A DNA stretch of 64,000 nt from Sphaerolaimus hirsutus. Its lineage: Eukaryota > Nematoda > Chromadorea > Monhysterida > Sphaerolaimidae. Position 1 is the stretch's first letter. Each line of letters begins with the position of its first letter. The notes under the pieces were generated by a model that was not told the DNA's origin, made no database searches, and saw nothing but the letters and a program-made list of their open reading frames with translations. The stretch spans positions 14,649,855 to 14,713,854 of the forward strand of contig OZ038455.1 of assembly GCA_964036195.1 (NCBI GenBank). The letters run 5' to 3'. Made by a program: the position numbers and the translations under genes. Shown one piece after another: positions 52,100 to 63,747 of the stretch.

Positions 52100-54340
52100 G
52101 GGGAAAAACTCGCCCTTGAATAACTCCACCTCGAAAACATCTGACGAAAAAATAACCCCGATGGGGTCTTATTCGAGGACATACGGTATTAGAGAGAATC
52201 TGGCATACAATAAAACAAAATTTAATGAATGTAAAATGCATTGCTGTAAGTGTAAGTTGTATTGTTCTTGAATACACGTGCCTATGTAATCTTTGTTTTA
52301 TTGAAAAGTTTATGAACCTATTTGTCTCATGCTGGAACTTTAGAGTAATGCGGTAGAATTTTTTTCGTATGGCGACCGGACACTTTACAGATAAATTACC
52401 ATGTCTCATCTGAATATAGAACCAAATTCTGAATTTTTATCATCACATTAACTTTTTTTTGAATTAGTGAGCAGATAATTTTTTGACGGGTGACTTTATT
52501 CATCGAAATATTGTAACACTCTGTATTACATGATGTCTGATCAGTTTTTTTCACCCACATTACACCAAGCGGGTATATAATAAAAACAAAATATTCTACA
52601 TGCCGCCTTACATTTTGATAGCCCAATTTACCGATTTGAAATCGGTAATTGGTCTGTCTTTCCACAAAACAAAAAAGTGAAAAGGAAGCGAGCGTGAATA
52701 AACTTATAAACGAATTACTTTGAACTAGGTTTGCAACCAGAGCAGAAACGAACCGATACCCCAGTACTTTTTGGAATTGATACCCAATACCCAGAACGGA
52801 ATCTACTACCGGACCCGGACCAAAAACCCGACACTGATACACAAACCTGAAGTAAATAAATACCCGAAATACTTTAACCGTGAATTTTTACTGAACTTTT
52901 TTTCCAGAATCCCCAACATTTCGCACATTTCCTCAGTCAAAAGTTTTTTTTTAGCTGAACGAGTCAGACAATCGAATATGAATAAAAATGCAATTCTTGT
53001 CATTAGTTATAAACTTATTTTATCCCAGAATTGTTAAAAGAATCAAATTTAAAAAATTATAAATAAATGTAAATTATTCTAAATGTACTCACTGCCTGAG
53101 TACGGAAAACAAAGTGAAATTTTTTACTTGTAATAAATGTACAAGAAACGCGAAGTACTTTTTACCTGAGAAAACCTAAAATGGTATATTTTTCTCAATT
53201 TTACCCGGGAAATGTAAAAGTACTTTTTCAAGGAGAAGTATTTTTCAATTGTTTTACTCATGAACGTTTAGTGGATTTTATGGTTAAAATCTAAAAGCGC
53301 ATTACTGCAACACTTTGTCAAGAGACGGGTATTCTATGGGTATTCAAAAATGGGTCAACGCGATACTCAAAAAATACTGGAAGCTCATGATTTTTCCTCA
53401 TAATATGTTGTGAATAGGAATAAAAATGTGTTCTGTACTCAGATACTTTCAGAACGTATTAGTATACAGATACTTTTTGAGGTAATGTAAACGTATTTAC
53501 CCAGTTTACATAGTTGTACTAATCATTCGAGTAAAAGTACCTATAAACTCAAATACGATGGCACTCAAAACAAGCCAATACGGTAATTTTATTACCCAAA
53601 CTCGAAATTGTAAAGTTTAGACCCTGAAAATCAGACCTCAATACCCGTAACTGGAACCCTACCCGAATCTTCATGGACCCGAAATTTGATACGCGGAAAA
53701 GAATTTTTTTGTATTTAAAACTAAACTATGAACTTCCATGTGAAAACATTATCACAAAAAGAAAATCAGAACGAGAAAAAGTTAAAAATTTAAAGCAGAC
53801 ATACAAGCAGTAACATCGCTAGATATAAAGTAAAAACCGCAAAAAATGAAGTGTTCAAAAGTGTCTCAAAATGCCACTCGCCATTGTGTCTGCGAACTAT
53901 TCACTTACCGAACACGCGCGTTCCATTATCAGCGTTCTATGAAACACCAGCACATGGAACGCTGATTAGCTAACAGAGATGGAAAGAATTTTTATTTTAA
54001 AAAAACTTTTGAAAAACCCTTTTGATGATGGATTGGGAGGCAGGCGTCTGGCGTACAGCGGGGGAGACCCCCCTCCCCCCCCCCCCCGAGGGTTTTTCGG
54101 GATTACAATACAAAACCGCCAGGTATAAATATAACCGTTAAAAACGTTTTTCATACTGTTTTCATCAATTTGTTGTATTTATTTGCCCCTATTTTTGGAT
54201 ACCTGTTTTGTGGTTGAAATAGTCATTTTTGACGTATTTCTTGCTCAATAACTCTCGTTAAACCTCTTTTCAAACTAGGTATGTATTTCAAATCTATCAA
54301 TGCAATGTAGCTATAGATAGATAGATATAACAACACATGG
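52100..54340. other. Repeat fragments and unassigned DNA
   Basis: 52095-52188 ends in TTATTCGAGGACATACGGTA (CCGTATTT group). 52727-53690 has ACCGATACCC/CCCGAAT phrases at both edges and TACTCGAGTA-like words inside, possibly a decayed TAGGGTT-type element. A C run is at 54069-54087. Confidence 0.4.
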
Positions 54341-54344
54341 GTTC

Positions 54345-54450
54345 AGTATGGGAACCCCCCCCCCCCAAACGCTCCAGCTTTCTATCTATCCCCGGGGTTG
54401 CTTAGCTAGCTATCTATCTCTCCCGAGGCAAATTTTTTGGCTACTATCCC
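54345..54450 (+). mobile_element. CAGGGGT-family fragment
   Basis: A C run followed by CAGCTTTCTATCTATCCCCG and CTCCCGAGGCAAATTTTTTG. Only the 5' part of the family is present. Confidence 0.55.
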
Positions 54451-54869
54451 TCGATTTTTTAAACGATAACGTAAAATATTGAATAATACATGAAAGAAGC
54501 TGAGTTTTTTAGCTATTACGTATTTATCACCACTATCTCATAGAATAAGCATGTGCATGTGAATAAGTGTGTGGGTGAGTTATGTGGCATAGAAAAAAAT
54601 CAAAGTAGATTGACACATTAAATTGGCCGAGAAAAAATGCCCACATATTCACGATCAAATCAAAAATATTGTTTTACAAGATATGCAATCAATTGAACAA
54701 GAAAATAAGTGCATATAAAAAGCAACCGATGATGTACGGATCCCGAAAATGTGCATTTGGACATTACAGCGCCAAAGTGTGAATCAAATCCAGCAAAAGG
54801 AAAAGATGGACAAATTGTGCAAAATTGCCTATGCCAATTTATTAACTTATCGGTTCGAACTCGTTTAAG

Positions 54870-55080
54870 TTTAATTAAGTGTAAAGTGTAAAGTTTAAAG
54901 TGTACAGTTAAGTGTCAAATGTCATGTAAAATGCTATGAAGTGTCAATCGTATGACAAACGTAAACTAAAGTGTCAATTGGCATGGAAAGTTCAGTAATA
55001 AAATCTTTTATTTTTGTATTGATTGACATTTTACATGAAATTTGACACTTTACACTTTACAGGGTCCTGGCTCCTGGTGT
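54870..55080. mobile_element. Foldback element with GTGTAAAGTG/GTCAAATGTCATG words
   Basis: AAGTGTAAAGTGTAAAGTTT on the left and ACACTTTACACTTTACAGGG on the right, ending with TCCTGGCTCCTGGTG. The loop holds AATCTTTTATTTTTGTATTG, also present at 21315. Confidence 0.6.
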
Positions 55081-55089
55081 AAAAGCTGC

Positions 55090-55845
55090 CTTCATGCTAG
55101 TCTGCAATAATAAGCTGAGATATGCTTTTCTAATAGTAAAATGCTTTTGACTCGAGTTGTGTTGGAAAGTCTAAAATAGAAATTAATAGCAATAGAAAGG
55201 TAGAAAGAAATTGTGCTGCCAGAAATCGCAAACGTAAAAATTTTGCCTTCAGAAAGCAGAAAAGCTAAATTAGTTAAGAAAATGGAAAGTTGACATCCGC
55301 AACCGGAAAGTCGGAATACAACCCATTTGAATATGTTTACAAATGCAAATAGATTTTGTGGAATTGTAAAATTGTCACCCGCGTGAAATTCTAAAATTGC
55401 CACAGTTATGTCGAAACGCAGCCTACAACAGGTAGCAGCAGCTCCTCCCAGCAGAAAACAGTTACCGTAAATAAACGGATAAAGCAGCGACACGTATTTT
55501 CCCGAATAAATTAATGTTCCTTGCATAGAGATATTCACTGTAATGGGTTTCTAAATACTTGCAGTTTCGCACACACAAAAAAAAACAGACGAGAAAGTGC
55601 TCATTCCGCACATGAAATATTTTAAACACGACTTATGTCGAAGTGGGTGGACAAATATACAAAATAGGGGGATATTTGAGGGATGGGTGCAGCCACATCG
55701 GTTCGCTCCGGCGTTATCCATTCATGATAATAACCTCACTATAGGGGGGTGGATATTTATACGGCTAGAGAAAATGGTGCAGAAAATACCCTTATAAATG
55801 GTGATAATAGTAAAATTAAGATAAAAGAGCAAAAAAATTTTATCT
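55090..55845. other. Unassigned DNA
   Basis: A 148-codon open frame on the - strand (55092-55538) is hydrophobic but shows no family signal. No repeat was recognised. Confidence 0.3.
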
Positions 55846-55852
55846 GGGTATC

Positions 55853-56378
55853 CAGGGGTCTCGAATGAGGGGGGGGTTGGGGGGGGGGGGTGTTACCCCC
55901 CCCCCCCCAAACCGCCCAGCTATCTATCTATCCCGGAGGCCGCTCAGCTATCTATCTATCCCGGAGGCAAAATTTTGGGCTACTACCCCCTAAACCCCCC
56001 CCCCCCAAATCGCTCAGCTATCTACCTATCTGGAGACATTTTTCAGAAACTATACCCCAATTTTCGCTCAAAATCGCTATTTTTCATACCTATATATAGA
56101 TTTTCACCTCCAAAATCACTGGTTCATGCGTCAAACTGCCTATTTTCAGCTATTTTAAGTACTATATGCTCTTGTATACCCATTTTGAGCTATTTTACAC
56201 CTACTTTTAGCGATTTTTCTCCCTTTTCTTCCTTCTATGCCCCAAAAAGCCTATATATCGAACCACCACAACCCACCCCCAAACCCCCCCCAGAAAATTT
56301 TTCAGCTATCTATCCCTCCGGAGGAGCGATTTGCTATCTATCCAACAACTCGGAGGGTCAAAATTCAAGATACCCCTG
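55853..56378 (+). mobile_element. Full-length 526-bp CAGGGGT-family MITE, reference copy
   Basis: The 8-bp TSD TGGGTATC is exact at 55845-55852 and 56379-56386. The ends are CAGGGGTCTCGAATGAG and TTCAAGATACCCCTG. It carries a single CTCCGGAGGAGCGATTTG unit at about 56317-56334. It is the best template for the ancestral state of the expanded copy at 42947. Confidence 0.92.
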
Positions 56379-56389
56379 TGGGTATCACA

Positions 56390-57600
56390 GGTACAAAACA
56401 TTTATTATACTAAACCATTGATAAAAATACAGCCAAGAGAAATAATAGCATATGACCCCGTTAGCTCACAGGTGGCGCTTTAATCGGAGATTTGTGCCAA
56501 TCTATTAATAGATATACGGTATGGCGCAGTATCCCGTGTGTGTCACAATTGCACAAGTTATTGAACATTTTCGATGAGCACAACAGCTATGCAAACAGCG
56601 CAGTAAAAGCCAGCGAGAAAACGCTTCATTTCATAAGTTTTAGCATATTCCACACAATGCGGGCATTGAAAAATTGTAGATATTTTAGGGTTCCCGCCGT
56701 TTTGAAAATCTCTCTGTGTATCGGTTCTAGATCTTTGTGTCAATTGAAAGGAGATTTGTTCAGTGCGAAAAATATAATACGCACTTCATACAAAATAAAA
56801 TAGTAAGTAATGTCATGGAAAATTCCATCAACTAATGCGATATAGAAGCTATAATAGCCATAAGTTGAGCGGGGGATGGGTGTATTTGAATAAACTTAAT
56901 TCGGGGAAATACGGTAGATAGTGGTATTTTGAAATGCGCGAGGGGAATGTAACAAGCAAAGTTTACTTGGGGGGTTTTGTTCAAGCATGGGGTACTCGGC
57001 ACCAGAATTTGCAACGAAATCCGCTTTCATTTTCAATTATCACGTAAATAGTTGGCGAGCGCTTTTAAGCAATTTTTAATAAAAAAACATCCGTTTAAAA
57101 AAATCACAGCATCGAATCCAATTTTGAAAAACGCTAGCAAAAGTTTTGGTATAGATGCATCAAGTAAAACGTGGAAATTGAGAAAAGTGTCAGAGTGACC
57201 AGGGTGGTTACTTTCATTCATGGTTTTGTAACATATTTAATGGCGTAGCACTTCCTTTCTCAAAGTTTGCAAATGTTTGCTGAAAAGTGACAAACACAAC
57301 ACAGTTGGCAAAGAAACTATTTAAAGTGAAAATTACCCACCACTCTACTATTCTATGGCTTTACAGTGATAATAAATATGACCATAGACGATATGACAGC
57401 ACAATAACCATAACTTAACATAGCTTCAATTATTATCTGTATCCACCTCCAACGTAATTTCGAATAAAAAAACATGCTTTCACAAAAATTGGGCAGCTTA
57501 AAAAACGCAGATTTTCAACCACCCAATACACATCAAATTTATTACATTGTGGCACATGTCAGTATTTACATTACTAAATACTATACAAAAACAATTTCTC
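56390..57600. other. AT-rich DNA, nothing recognised
   Basis: A short CGGGGAAATACGGTA phrase at 56903-56917 is a remnant of the CCGTATTT group. No gene was found. Confidence 0.35.
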
Positions 57601-57610
57601 AGTAACATAA

Positions 57611-57857
57611 TGTGCCTACACACACTAGTTTTCACCGTGACTTCGTGGGAAAACTAAAACAATTTCAAATGAAAATTAATGAATACGGTTGAATGATTTT
57701 ATTTTATTTAAATTTGAAATTAAATTAATAAAAGTTAAAGTTAGAAAATTTGAAAACTACAACAGATATAGCATACAATAAGAGTAGGCTGGATGTCGCC
57801 ATGTCGCCATTTCAGTTTTCACACAAGTCACGGTGAAAACTAGTGTGTGTAGGGCCA
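57611..57857. mobile_element. CACACACTAGTTTTCACCGTG inverted-repeat element
   Basis: TGCCTACACACACTAGTTTT at the left and AAAACTAGTGTGTGTAGGGC at the right are inverse, continuing through CACCGTGA/TCACGGTG. The centre is AT-rich. It is the best-preserved copy of this group. Confidence 0.7.
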
Positions 57858-58078
57858 ATAAACCCGCAAACTGGAAAAATATAACCTCACAGCAATATTC
57901 GTTCGTCAGTTCGGCACCAAATCGGCAGGGTCCAGTGCCAAAATGCTAGTCGGTTGCGCGTTCAAAATGTCACCACAGCATTCATTTTCGCTACCGGTTA
58001 AAGTGAATGTCTGAGAAAAATAAAAAATTTACATGTTCCTTGATGGAAGTGTTCACCACTAGGAAGTGAGAAGGTCTT

Positions 58079-58722
58079 GCAGGGGTATCTTTAATTTTGA
58101 CCCTCTTGGGGGTTTGGATGGATCGCAAATAGGGTTCAAACGGGACCGCGGTCCCGGTACATGGTTCGGCAAAAAGTCGGGACTGGGGCAATCCCGGTCC
58201 CGGTCCCGACGCCCCAGTCCCGGTCCCGGTCCCGACAATCGAAAAAGCCAGTCCCGGTCCCGGTCCCGACCACCCAGTCCCGGTCCCGGTCCCGGAAGTT
58301 TTTAGTGGTATCGGAAAGGGATGGATAAAATGTCATTTTTTCCATCCCTTCCACAAAATTTTGCCCACGCGCCAAAATATAATATCGAGTCAACAAATAC
58401 AGGTATATGAGACAAGCGGCAGTACTTTTTAATGAAAGGATAGCATTATAAGTGTTGATTTCTGCCGAGAAATCCATTTCTGACGACCCATTCCCAGTCC
58501 CGGTCCCGACAATCCCAGTCCCGGTCCCGGTCCAGACATTCAAAAATTCTTTGTCCCAGTCCCGGTCCCGACCACCCAGTCCCGGTCCCGACATTGAAAA
58601 AATTCTGGTCCCGGTCCCGAAAACTGGTCCCGTTTGAACCCTAATCGCAAATCGCTCCTCCAAAGGGATAGATAGCTGAAAAATTTTTCCGCGGGGGGGG
58701 GGGGGGTTTGCGGGGGTTCAAC
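58079..58722 (-). mobile_element. CAGGGGT-family fragment interrupted by another MITE
   Basis: GCAGGGGTATCTTTAATTTT at the left and AATCGCTCCTCCAAAGGGAT at 58645 are parts of one reverse-oriented family member, split by the insertion at 58130-58643. The right end is truncated in a G run near 58695. Confidence 0.7.
58130..58643. mobile_element. TAGGGTTCAAACG hAT-like MITE with GGTCCC satellite core
   Basis: The 8-bp TSD ATCGCAAA is exact at 58122-58129 and 58644-58651. The ends are TAGGGTTCAAACGGGAC and GTCCCGTTTGAACCCTA. About 170 bp inside each end is CCCGGTCCCG hexamer satellite, inverted between the two halves. The middle is unique AT-rich DNA. It is nested in a CAGGGGT-family copy. Confidence 0.9.
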
Positions 58723-58729
58723 ATGACAA

Positions 58730-59625
58730 ATAAAAATACCTGGACAAAGTCAGTCCATTGCTGTGCTTTGCGCAGGTGCTCATTTGCAGCAACAAAAGCG
58801 ACAAAATCATTCAATTTCGCCACGCGATCAGACATCAATGCTGTGTGTTCTCGGTCGTTCGGTCCTGTACGAAATTACAACAATATTTACATTTTGGCGT
58901 GGAATATACCGCAAAATAGGCAGGGAAATGGACATGGGTATTCTATACACACTCGATTAGCCCCCCCCCCCGAAAACGTAACTGCTTATTTGCGTAGCAG
59001 TTTGTATTTATATACCTCAAAGGATTTCTTCCGACATGGATAACAAGTGTTGTGTGGTAATTCAATGCTTATGTGATATTTATCGATAACAGGTGTTTTT
59101 CACCCATCGAGGTACAATTATTTTATTAGCAAGTGCCACTTTTACTATCTTCAATCCACAGTCTCAGTGTAATATTCGTCATTTTCTAAGTGACCAGAAA
59201 GGTTTTACAAAACATTTCCGAAACCGAAGATCACAAAGACCAAAGACCAACCGAAAAGTCTATTTTTCCAATCGGGTTTCGCCAATTGCGGAAATTCGCC
59301 CCTGAGTCTCAGCTGTGAATGAATCAATTTCATGTGTCGATGCAACTCGAATAGTTGACTAAATCTAGACCACTTTTCAAACTGAACACTGGGCAAGTCG
59401 ACTTGGCTGGGGGTGGCCTGCGATGAGATTTTTTGAAAAATTACATTTTGCATTTACCGCAATGTACGCATCCCACACTATTTTATGGTCGAAATTTTGG
59501 CAACAGATAACTCTTCCAAACACATTTTAGTTCACTAGAATGAATCAATTTTGATCCCCATCAACAGTAGTTGACAGACTCCTCATTCCGGTGAACTCAA
59601 GTGCACCAATCCCGTCCACAGGCAA
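58730..59625. other. Unassigned DNA
   Basis: Short open frames on both strands have no family match. 59500-59590 contains AGTTCACTAGAATGAATCAA and CAACAGTAGTTGACAG, arms of a decayed inverted repeat. Confidence 0.3.
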
Positions 59626-59631
59626 GGCTTA

Positions 59632-60824
59632 CCGTATTTCTCCGTGTAAACCGCCCCCCCCCCGTGCACAGCGCCCGGGGCGTTATACAGCTTTATAGCG
59701 CCCCATGGGGCGTTATGCTTGGTTTCAGAAACATTAGCCAAGTCAAAATATTTAGATGGCAAATCAAACTGAACGGTGATGTAATGTCCACTTAGTTTTA
59801 ACTATTTGAATGTTGCGAATTGCGGCACTCATTGTTATTCCGCTGAATGCACGTTTTTTGCATTGAATTCGCTGCATGCTGGGAGGGATAACAAACTATG
59901 TAAATATTTAACCACAAATTTGCTGTGTATAACGCCCCCCCCCCACTAGGGTTCAAACGATATATCGTATCGAATATCGAATATCGGATATCGACCATTT
60001 TTTAATATCGAATATCGAATATCGATATCGAAAATTTTGAAAAAATATCGAATATCGATATCGAAAATTTTGAAAAAATATCGAATATCGATATCGAATA
60101 TCGACCATTTTTTCGATATATCGAACCTGTATTGTGTCCCCAAATGTACTTTTCATTTTCATTTTTAGATGTTTTTGGTTGATCTGATGTGCTTATAGTA
60201 TTGTATTTGATGAGTAAAAGTGCAGTATTTATAATGTCATTGTTGTTGGAGTGCTAAATTTGAAGCCAGAAAACGCTGATATACTTTTTGCAACATGCCC
60301 TTAAGCAATTAGGTTATAAGGAGGAACTGTAATATCTACCAATTGTTATTTGTCTGATACACTTTGATTCATCATGTTTTTCTTCTATTTTCTACCATTG
60401 AGTGATGTTAAAATCACTTGTACCCTTGTTAAAATCACTTGTACCATTCACATTTCAGTAAAAAGATGATAAAACATGTGTGCGACCACATGAAAATACA
60501 ATATGCCACTTGAAATATGCCTTGCTATACCAAAAGCATATCGCAATATCGAATATCGAAAATATCAAAATATCGAATATCGACCATTTTTCAATATCGA
60601 ATATCGAATATCGATATCGAGGTTCCATATCGTATCGATATCGAATATCGAGTTTCAGAAAAAAATATCGAATATCGAATATCGATATCGAAAAGTCATA
60701 TTGTTTGAACCCTACCCCCCACCCAAGGATTTAACGCCCGGGCGTTATACAAGTTTTAAAAAAGGTTGCTGAAAAGTGCCTCGGTTTTGTATAACACACC
60801 GGTGGTTTACACGCAGAAATACGG
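59632..60824. mobile_element. CCGTATTTCTCCGTGTAAACC element with TA TSD, host of a nested MITE
   Basis: The ends CCGTATTTCTCCGTGTAAAC and GTTTACACGCAGAAATACGG are inverse with TA outside. Inner phrases GCGTTATACAGC and ACGCCCGGGCGTTATACA flank the insertion at 59947-60714. Without the insertion the host is about 420 bp, similar to 15958-16347. Confidence 0.78.
59947..60714. mobile_element. TAGGGTTCAAACG hAT-like MITE with GAATATCGATATC core
   Basis: The 8-bp TSD CCCCCCAC is present at 59939-59946 and 60715-60722. The ends are TAGGGTTCAAACGATATATC and CATATTGTTTGAACCCTA. Each arm is GAATATCGATATCGA satellite; the middle (60125-60540) is unique. The ends match 58130-58643 while the satellite word is unrelated. 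Confidence 0.88.
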
Positions 60825-61109
60825 TACAGTTCGCCACCCGCCCACCTGTATACACACTCTGTATTCAACAAATTTATCCTTTTTGCCCCAACTTTGACTT
60901 TGTGACGATTCTGAATTCCATCTAGCAGTATCCACTCGCATTGCACAAGAATAAGTGTCGGTGTTTTCCCACGTGCACTTGCAGACTTGACCACTGATTT
61001 TTTTTTTTTTTTTTTGGGGGGGGGGGTCCACAGAAAGGGGCGGGTTACCCTCAACTGCTCCACTTAATTATCTTTATATTAATTTATATACCTATTATAT
61101 TTATTGATG

Positions 61110-61490
61110 TTAGACGCCCACAGTGATCCATCTACCGGATGCATCCTATTTTGCCACTGTCCCGAGACCCGATGCCCCAAAAATGCTATTTGTGAAGAAA
61201 ATATATTAAAAATTACACCCCAATTTTTACTAAAAATTGCTGATTTCAAGGGGGTCTGGAGGGGTGTTTAAGGGGTCTGGAAGCATGGGCAAGGTTGACC
61301 CAAAACGCTCCAGCTATTCATCTATCCTGAAGCAACATTTTCAGCTACAGCACATGAACCCCCCAAAATCGGCCAGACAGCTATCATAAAGAAATTTATC
61401 ATAATTTTTGCTCAAAATCACTATTTTTGCCATTTTCAGCTTCAAAGTCTCTAGTTCATGTGCTTTGTTGCCTATTTACCCCTTTTTAAC
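61110..61490. mobile_element. Decayed CAGGGGT-family copy
   Basis: Phrases AACGCTCCAGCTATTCATCT, TTTGCTCAAAATCACTATTT and AGTCTCTAGTTCATGTGC follow the family order. The ends are lost. Confidence 0.5.
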
Positions 61491-61499
61491 GCTTTTAAA

Positions 61500-62350
61500 A
61501 TTGTGAGAGTTCTTCGTGGGTTTATTTGAGTGTCGGGAAATGCGCGCATAGGCTCGCAGGGGGAGGTAGAATTTAGGTCCAGGCGTCAGTCAACCCCAAG
61601 ATTCAAAACCTGAAAATTAAGTCTGTTCACAAAGCCCGCGGGCCAGGATCGATAGCGGCCATATCGACGTATTTTTAGGAAATATGTGCACTTGAAGATA
61701 TTGTGCAATGTTTTATTTTTAGATTTTACATGAAAAACTTTTGATAAGATCCCAGTCTTCAGCGAATCTCGATTGTTTTTTACACAGAAAACACGTCACG
61801 AAAAAACAAAAAGTTTCGGCTTTCTTGTGCCCACACACAATAGTTTTCAACGGTTGTTTTCTGCTGATTTTGAAAACAAGTGTACGTGGGTACATTTATT
61901 CACTTGAGCGAAACATCGTTCGTATTTTATAAATAAAAACTCTAAAATATGATTTAAAGTTCATTATTAAGTAGCTATTTTCCTTTAAACTAACAGAGTT
62001 AACTGGAGTTAGGTATATGGATATAAATAAAAGCCGAAATGCTCAAGAAATCAAATATATGAATTTCTAATGACACTAGGAGGACACGTGGGTATTGAAC
62101 ACTCAAAAAAATGCAAAATGAGTAAATACGTAATCAAAAAAAGTAACCGGATGACACGAGCCGGACACAAACAGAAAACCGTCAAACATAAATGTTATAC
62201 GAAGATCCGTCAACAACAAAATAACATTTTGGTACACCAAACATCTATTGAGAAGAAATACACTGCTCGCTGGGACCGCATACTATCAAAGAAAAACACC
62301 ACAACTTGATGAACAAAACTGAGCGAAGCAACTAAACAGCAAACAGAAAA
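61500..62350. other. Intergenic DNA downstream of PPP5C
   Basis: No conserved gene. A basic 79-codon frame at 62070-62309 (+) has no family signal and lies beyond the PPP5C 3' end. Confidence 0.35.
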
Positions 62351-62357
62351 AAACCCT

Positions 62358-62363
62358 TTTATT
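62358..62363 (-). promoter_or_regulatory. Candidate PPP5C polyadenylation signal
   Basis: AATAAA on the - strand, 110 bp beyond the PPP5C stop codon. It is the first such hexamer downstream. Not proven. Confidence 0.45.
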
Positions 62364-62472
62364 CGTGTGCGTTACGGTAGATTTCACTGTGAAGTGTGCG
62401 GTCAGCCGAGCAGATCTACCTGACGCTGTAAAGTCACCCTCTCTCAAAAACAAACAACAACTAAAACTGCGA

Positions 62473-62617
62473 TCACATGAGTGAAAATAGGCTGGAAAGT
62501 CCGCTGTAAGCCATCGCGGCGACTTTGGGGTGCGGCACCGCGTCGAAACTGGTGAATTTCGGCGTCAAATTGCCGCCGGTCATCGTGATGAAAGCACCCT
62601 TGTTACCCATCGTGTCG
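62473..62617 (-). CDS. PPP5C: PPP5C homologue, last coding exon
   Basis: Serine/threonine phosphatase 5 has N-terminal TPR repeats and a PPP catalytic domain. This exon gives [20 protein letters not shown], then [19 protein letters not shown] and TGA. CDxMGNK following SAPNY, and the AVPHPxVxxMAY tail helix, are diagnostic of PP5 rather than PP1/PP2A. The acceptor is ATTGCAG; it completes the Cys codon of exon B. Confidence 0.93.
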
Positions 62618-62920
62618 CTGCAATTGGAATGGGGCCCGGGGTGATGGGTTTGCGAGTATTTGAACCATGTGTGGAAATTCCGACCAGGGACCGATTTAAA
62701 AAATGGACAAGTGTTTGGAAAAGTGGGAAGTGGTTGGGTGGCAAGTCTGAAATTATGTCAAGTCTGAAAAATGTCAGAAAAATTATTCAGGTATTAGGTT
62801 AAAAATAAATCACACATCAAGGAAATGTTTTGCACTTCACCGGGTAGTTTATGTGCGATATCTGTGGTGCAAAACAGGGTAAAAATGCTGTTTTGTCCGG
62901 GGTCAAAATCTAGACTAACC

Positions 62921-63000
62921 AATAATTTGGAGCGCTAAAAACGGTGACACATTTGCCATCATGATGCACTTCGTAACCGTCCGGCTTCACCTCGTGAGAC
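62921..63000 (-). CDS. PPP5C: PPP5C homologue, penultimate coding exon
   Basis: It reads [20 protein letters not shown] and FSAPNY. The His of RSHE is a metal ligand of the PPP active site and the Tyr of APNYC lines it. The acceptor is TTCACAG and the donor GTTAGT. Both phases fit the neighbours (AG + G and TG + C). Confidence 0.94.
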
Positions 63001-63108
63001 CTGTGAAAAATACGCCAAATGTCTGAAAATCTTCTTAATAGAAATTTATAACTCCCAAAAATTCACATCGTTTGGTTCAAACAAAAAACGCATAAGTGTT
63101 GGCTACTG

Positions 63109-63601
63109 CAGGGGTTTGGTAGGGGGGGGGGGGGGGCTGGGGGGGAGGGTTACCCCCCAAATCCGCCAGCTATCTATCTATACCGGAGGCCCGCGCAGCT
63201 ATCTATCTATTCCGGAGGCAAATTTTTTGGCTACTATCCCCTAACCCCCCCCCCCCCCCCCAAATCGTCCAGCTATCTATCTATCTAGAGCGATTTTTGA
63301 AAAATTTTCGCTCAAAATCGCTAATTTTCGTACCTTTTTAGTTTTTCACCTCCAAAATCGCTAGTTCATGTTCATTATCGCCTATTTTGGCTATATATAT
63401 GCTTATATACTGATTTTTAGCCATTTTTCACCTACTTTTAGCGATTTTTCCGCCTTTTCTTCCTTCTATACCTCGGAAAACCCTATATATTGAACCCACG
63501 CGAACCCCCCCCCAGAAAATTTTTCAGCTATCTATCCCTCCGGAGGAGCGATTCGCTATCTATATGAACCCCCGCGGGGGTCCAAATCTACAAAACCCCT
63601 G
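63109..63601 (+). mobile_element. CAGGGGT-family MITE in PPP5C intron, 493 bp
   Basis: The 8-bp TSD GGCTACTG is exact at 63101-63108 and 63602-63609. The ends are CAGGGGTTTGGTAGG and CTACAAAACCCCTG. It holds a single CTCCGGAGGAGCGATTCG unit. It is more diverged than the 526-bp copies. Confidence 0.88.
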
Positions 63602-63747
63602 GGCTACTGTTTGGTACCCAGCATGCAGCAGAGTTTAAACAGAGTTGAGTGGGTGAAGACTTTTACTCAGTTTGGGTACTTTCAACAACAGTAAATCGTT
63701 TCCTCCACCGTCCCACTACTTTCCGAACACCCCCATCGTCGACGCAC

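Noticed and set aside
55466-55526. Possible CRIM1 signal-peptide exon (MQGTLIYSGKYVSLLYPFIY, phase-1 GTAACT donor)
   Set aside because: The phase fits, but the segment lacks a convincing hydrophobic core and cleavage site, and a GT in the right phase is expected by chance over 24 kb.
58136-58663. ORFs with GTGTGTG/PVPVP repeats
   Set aside because: They are translations of the CCCGGTCCCG satellite in the MITE at 58130.
62070-62309. 79-codon basic ORF downstream of PPP5C
   Set aside because: No recognisable family, composition typical of AT-rich DNA, no splice or promoter context.
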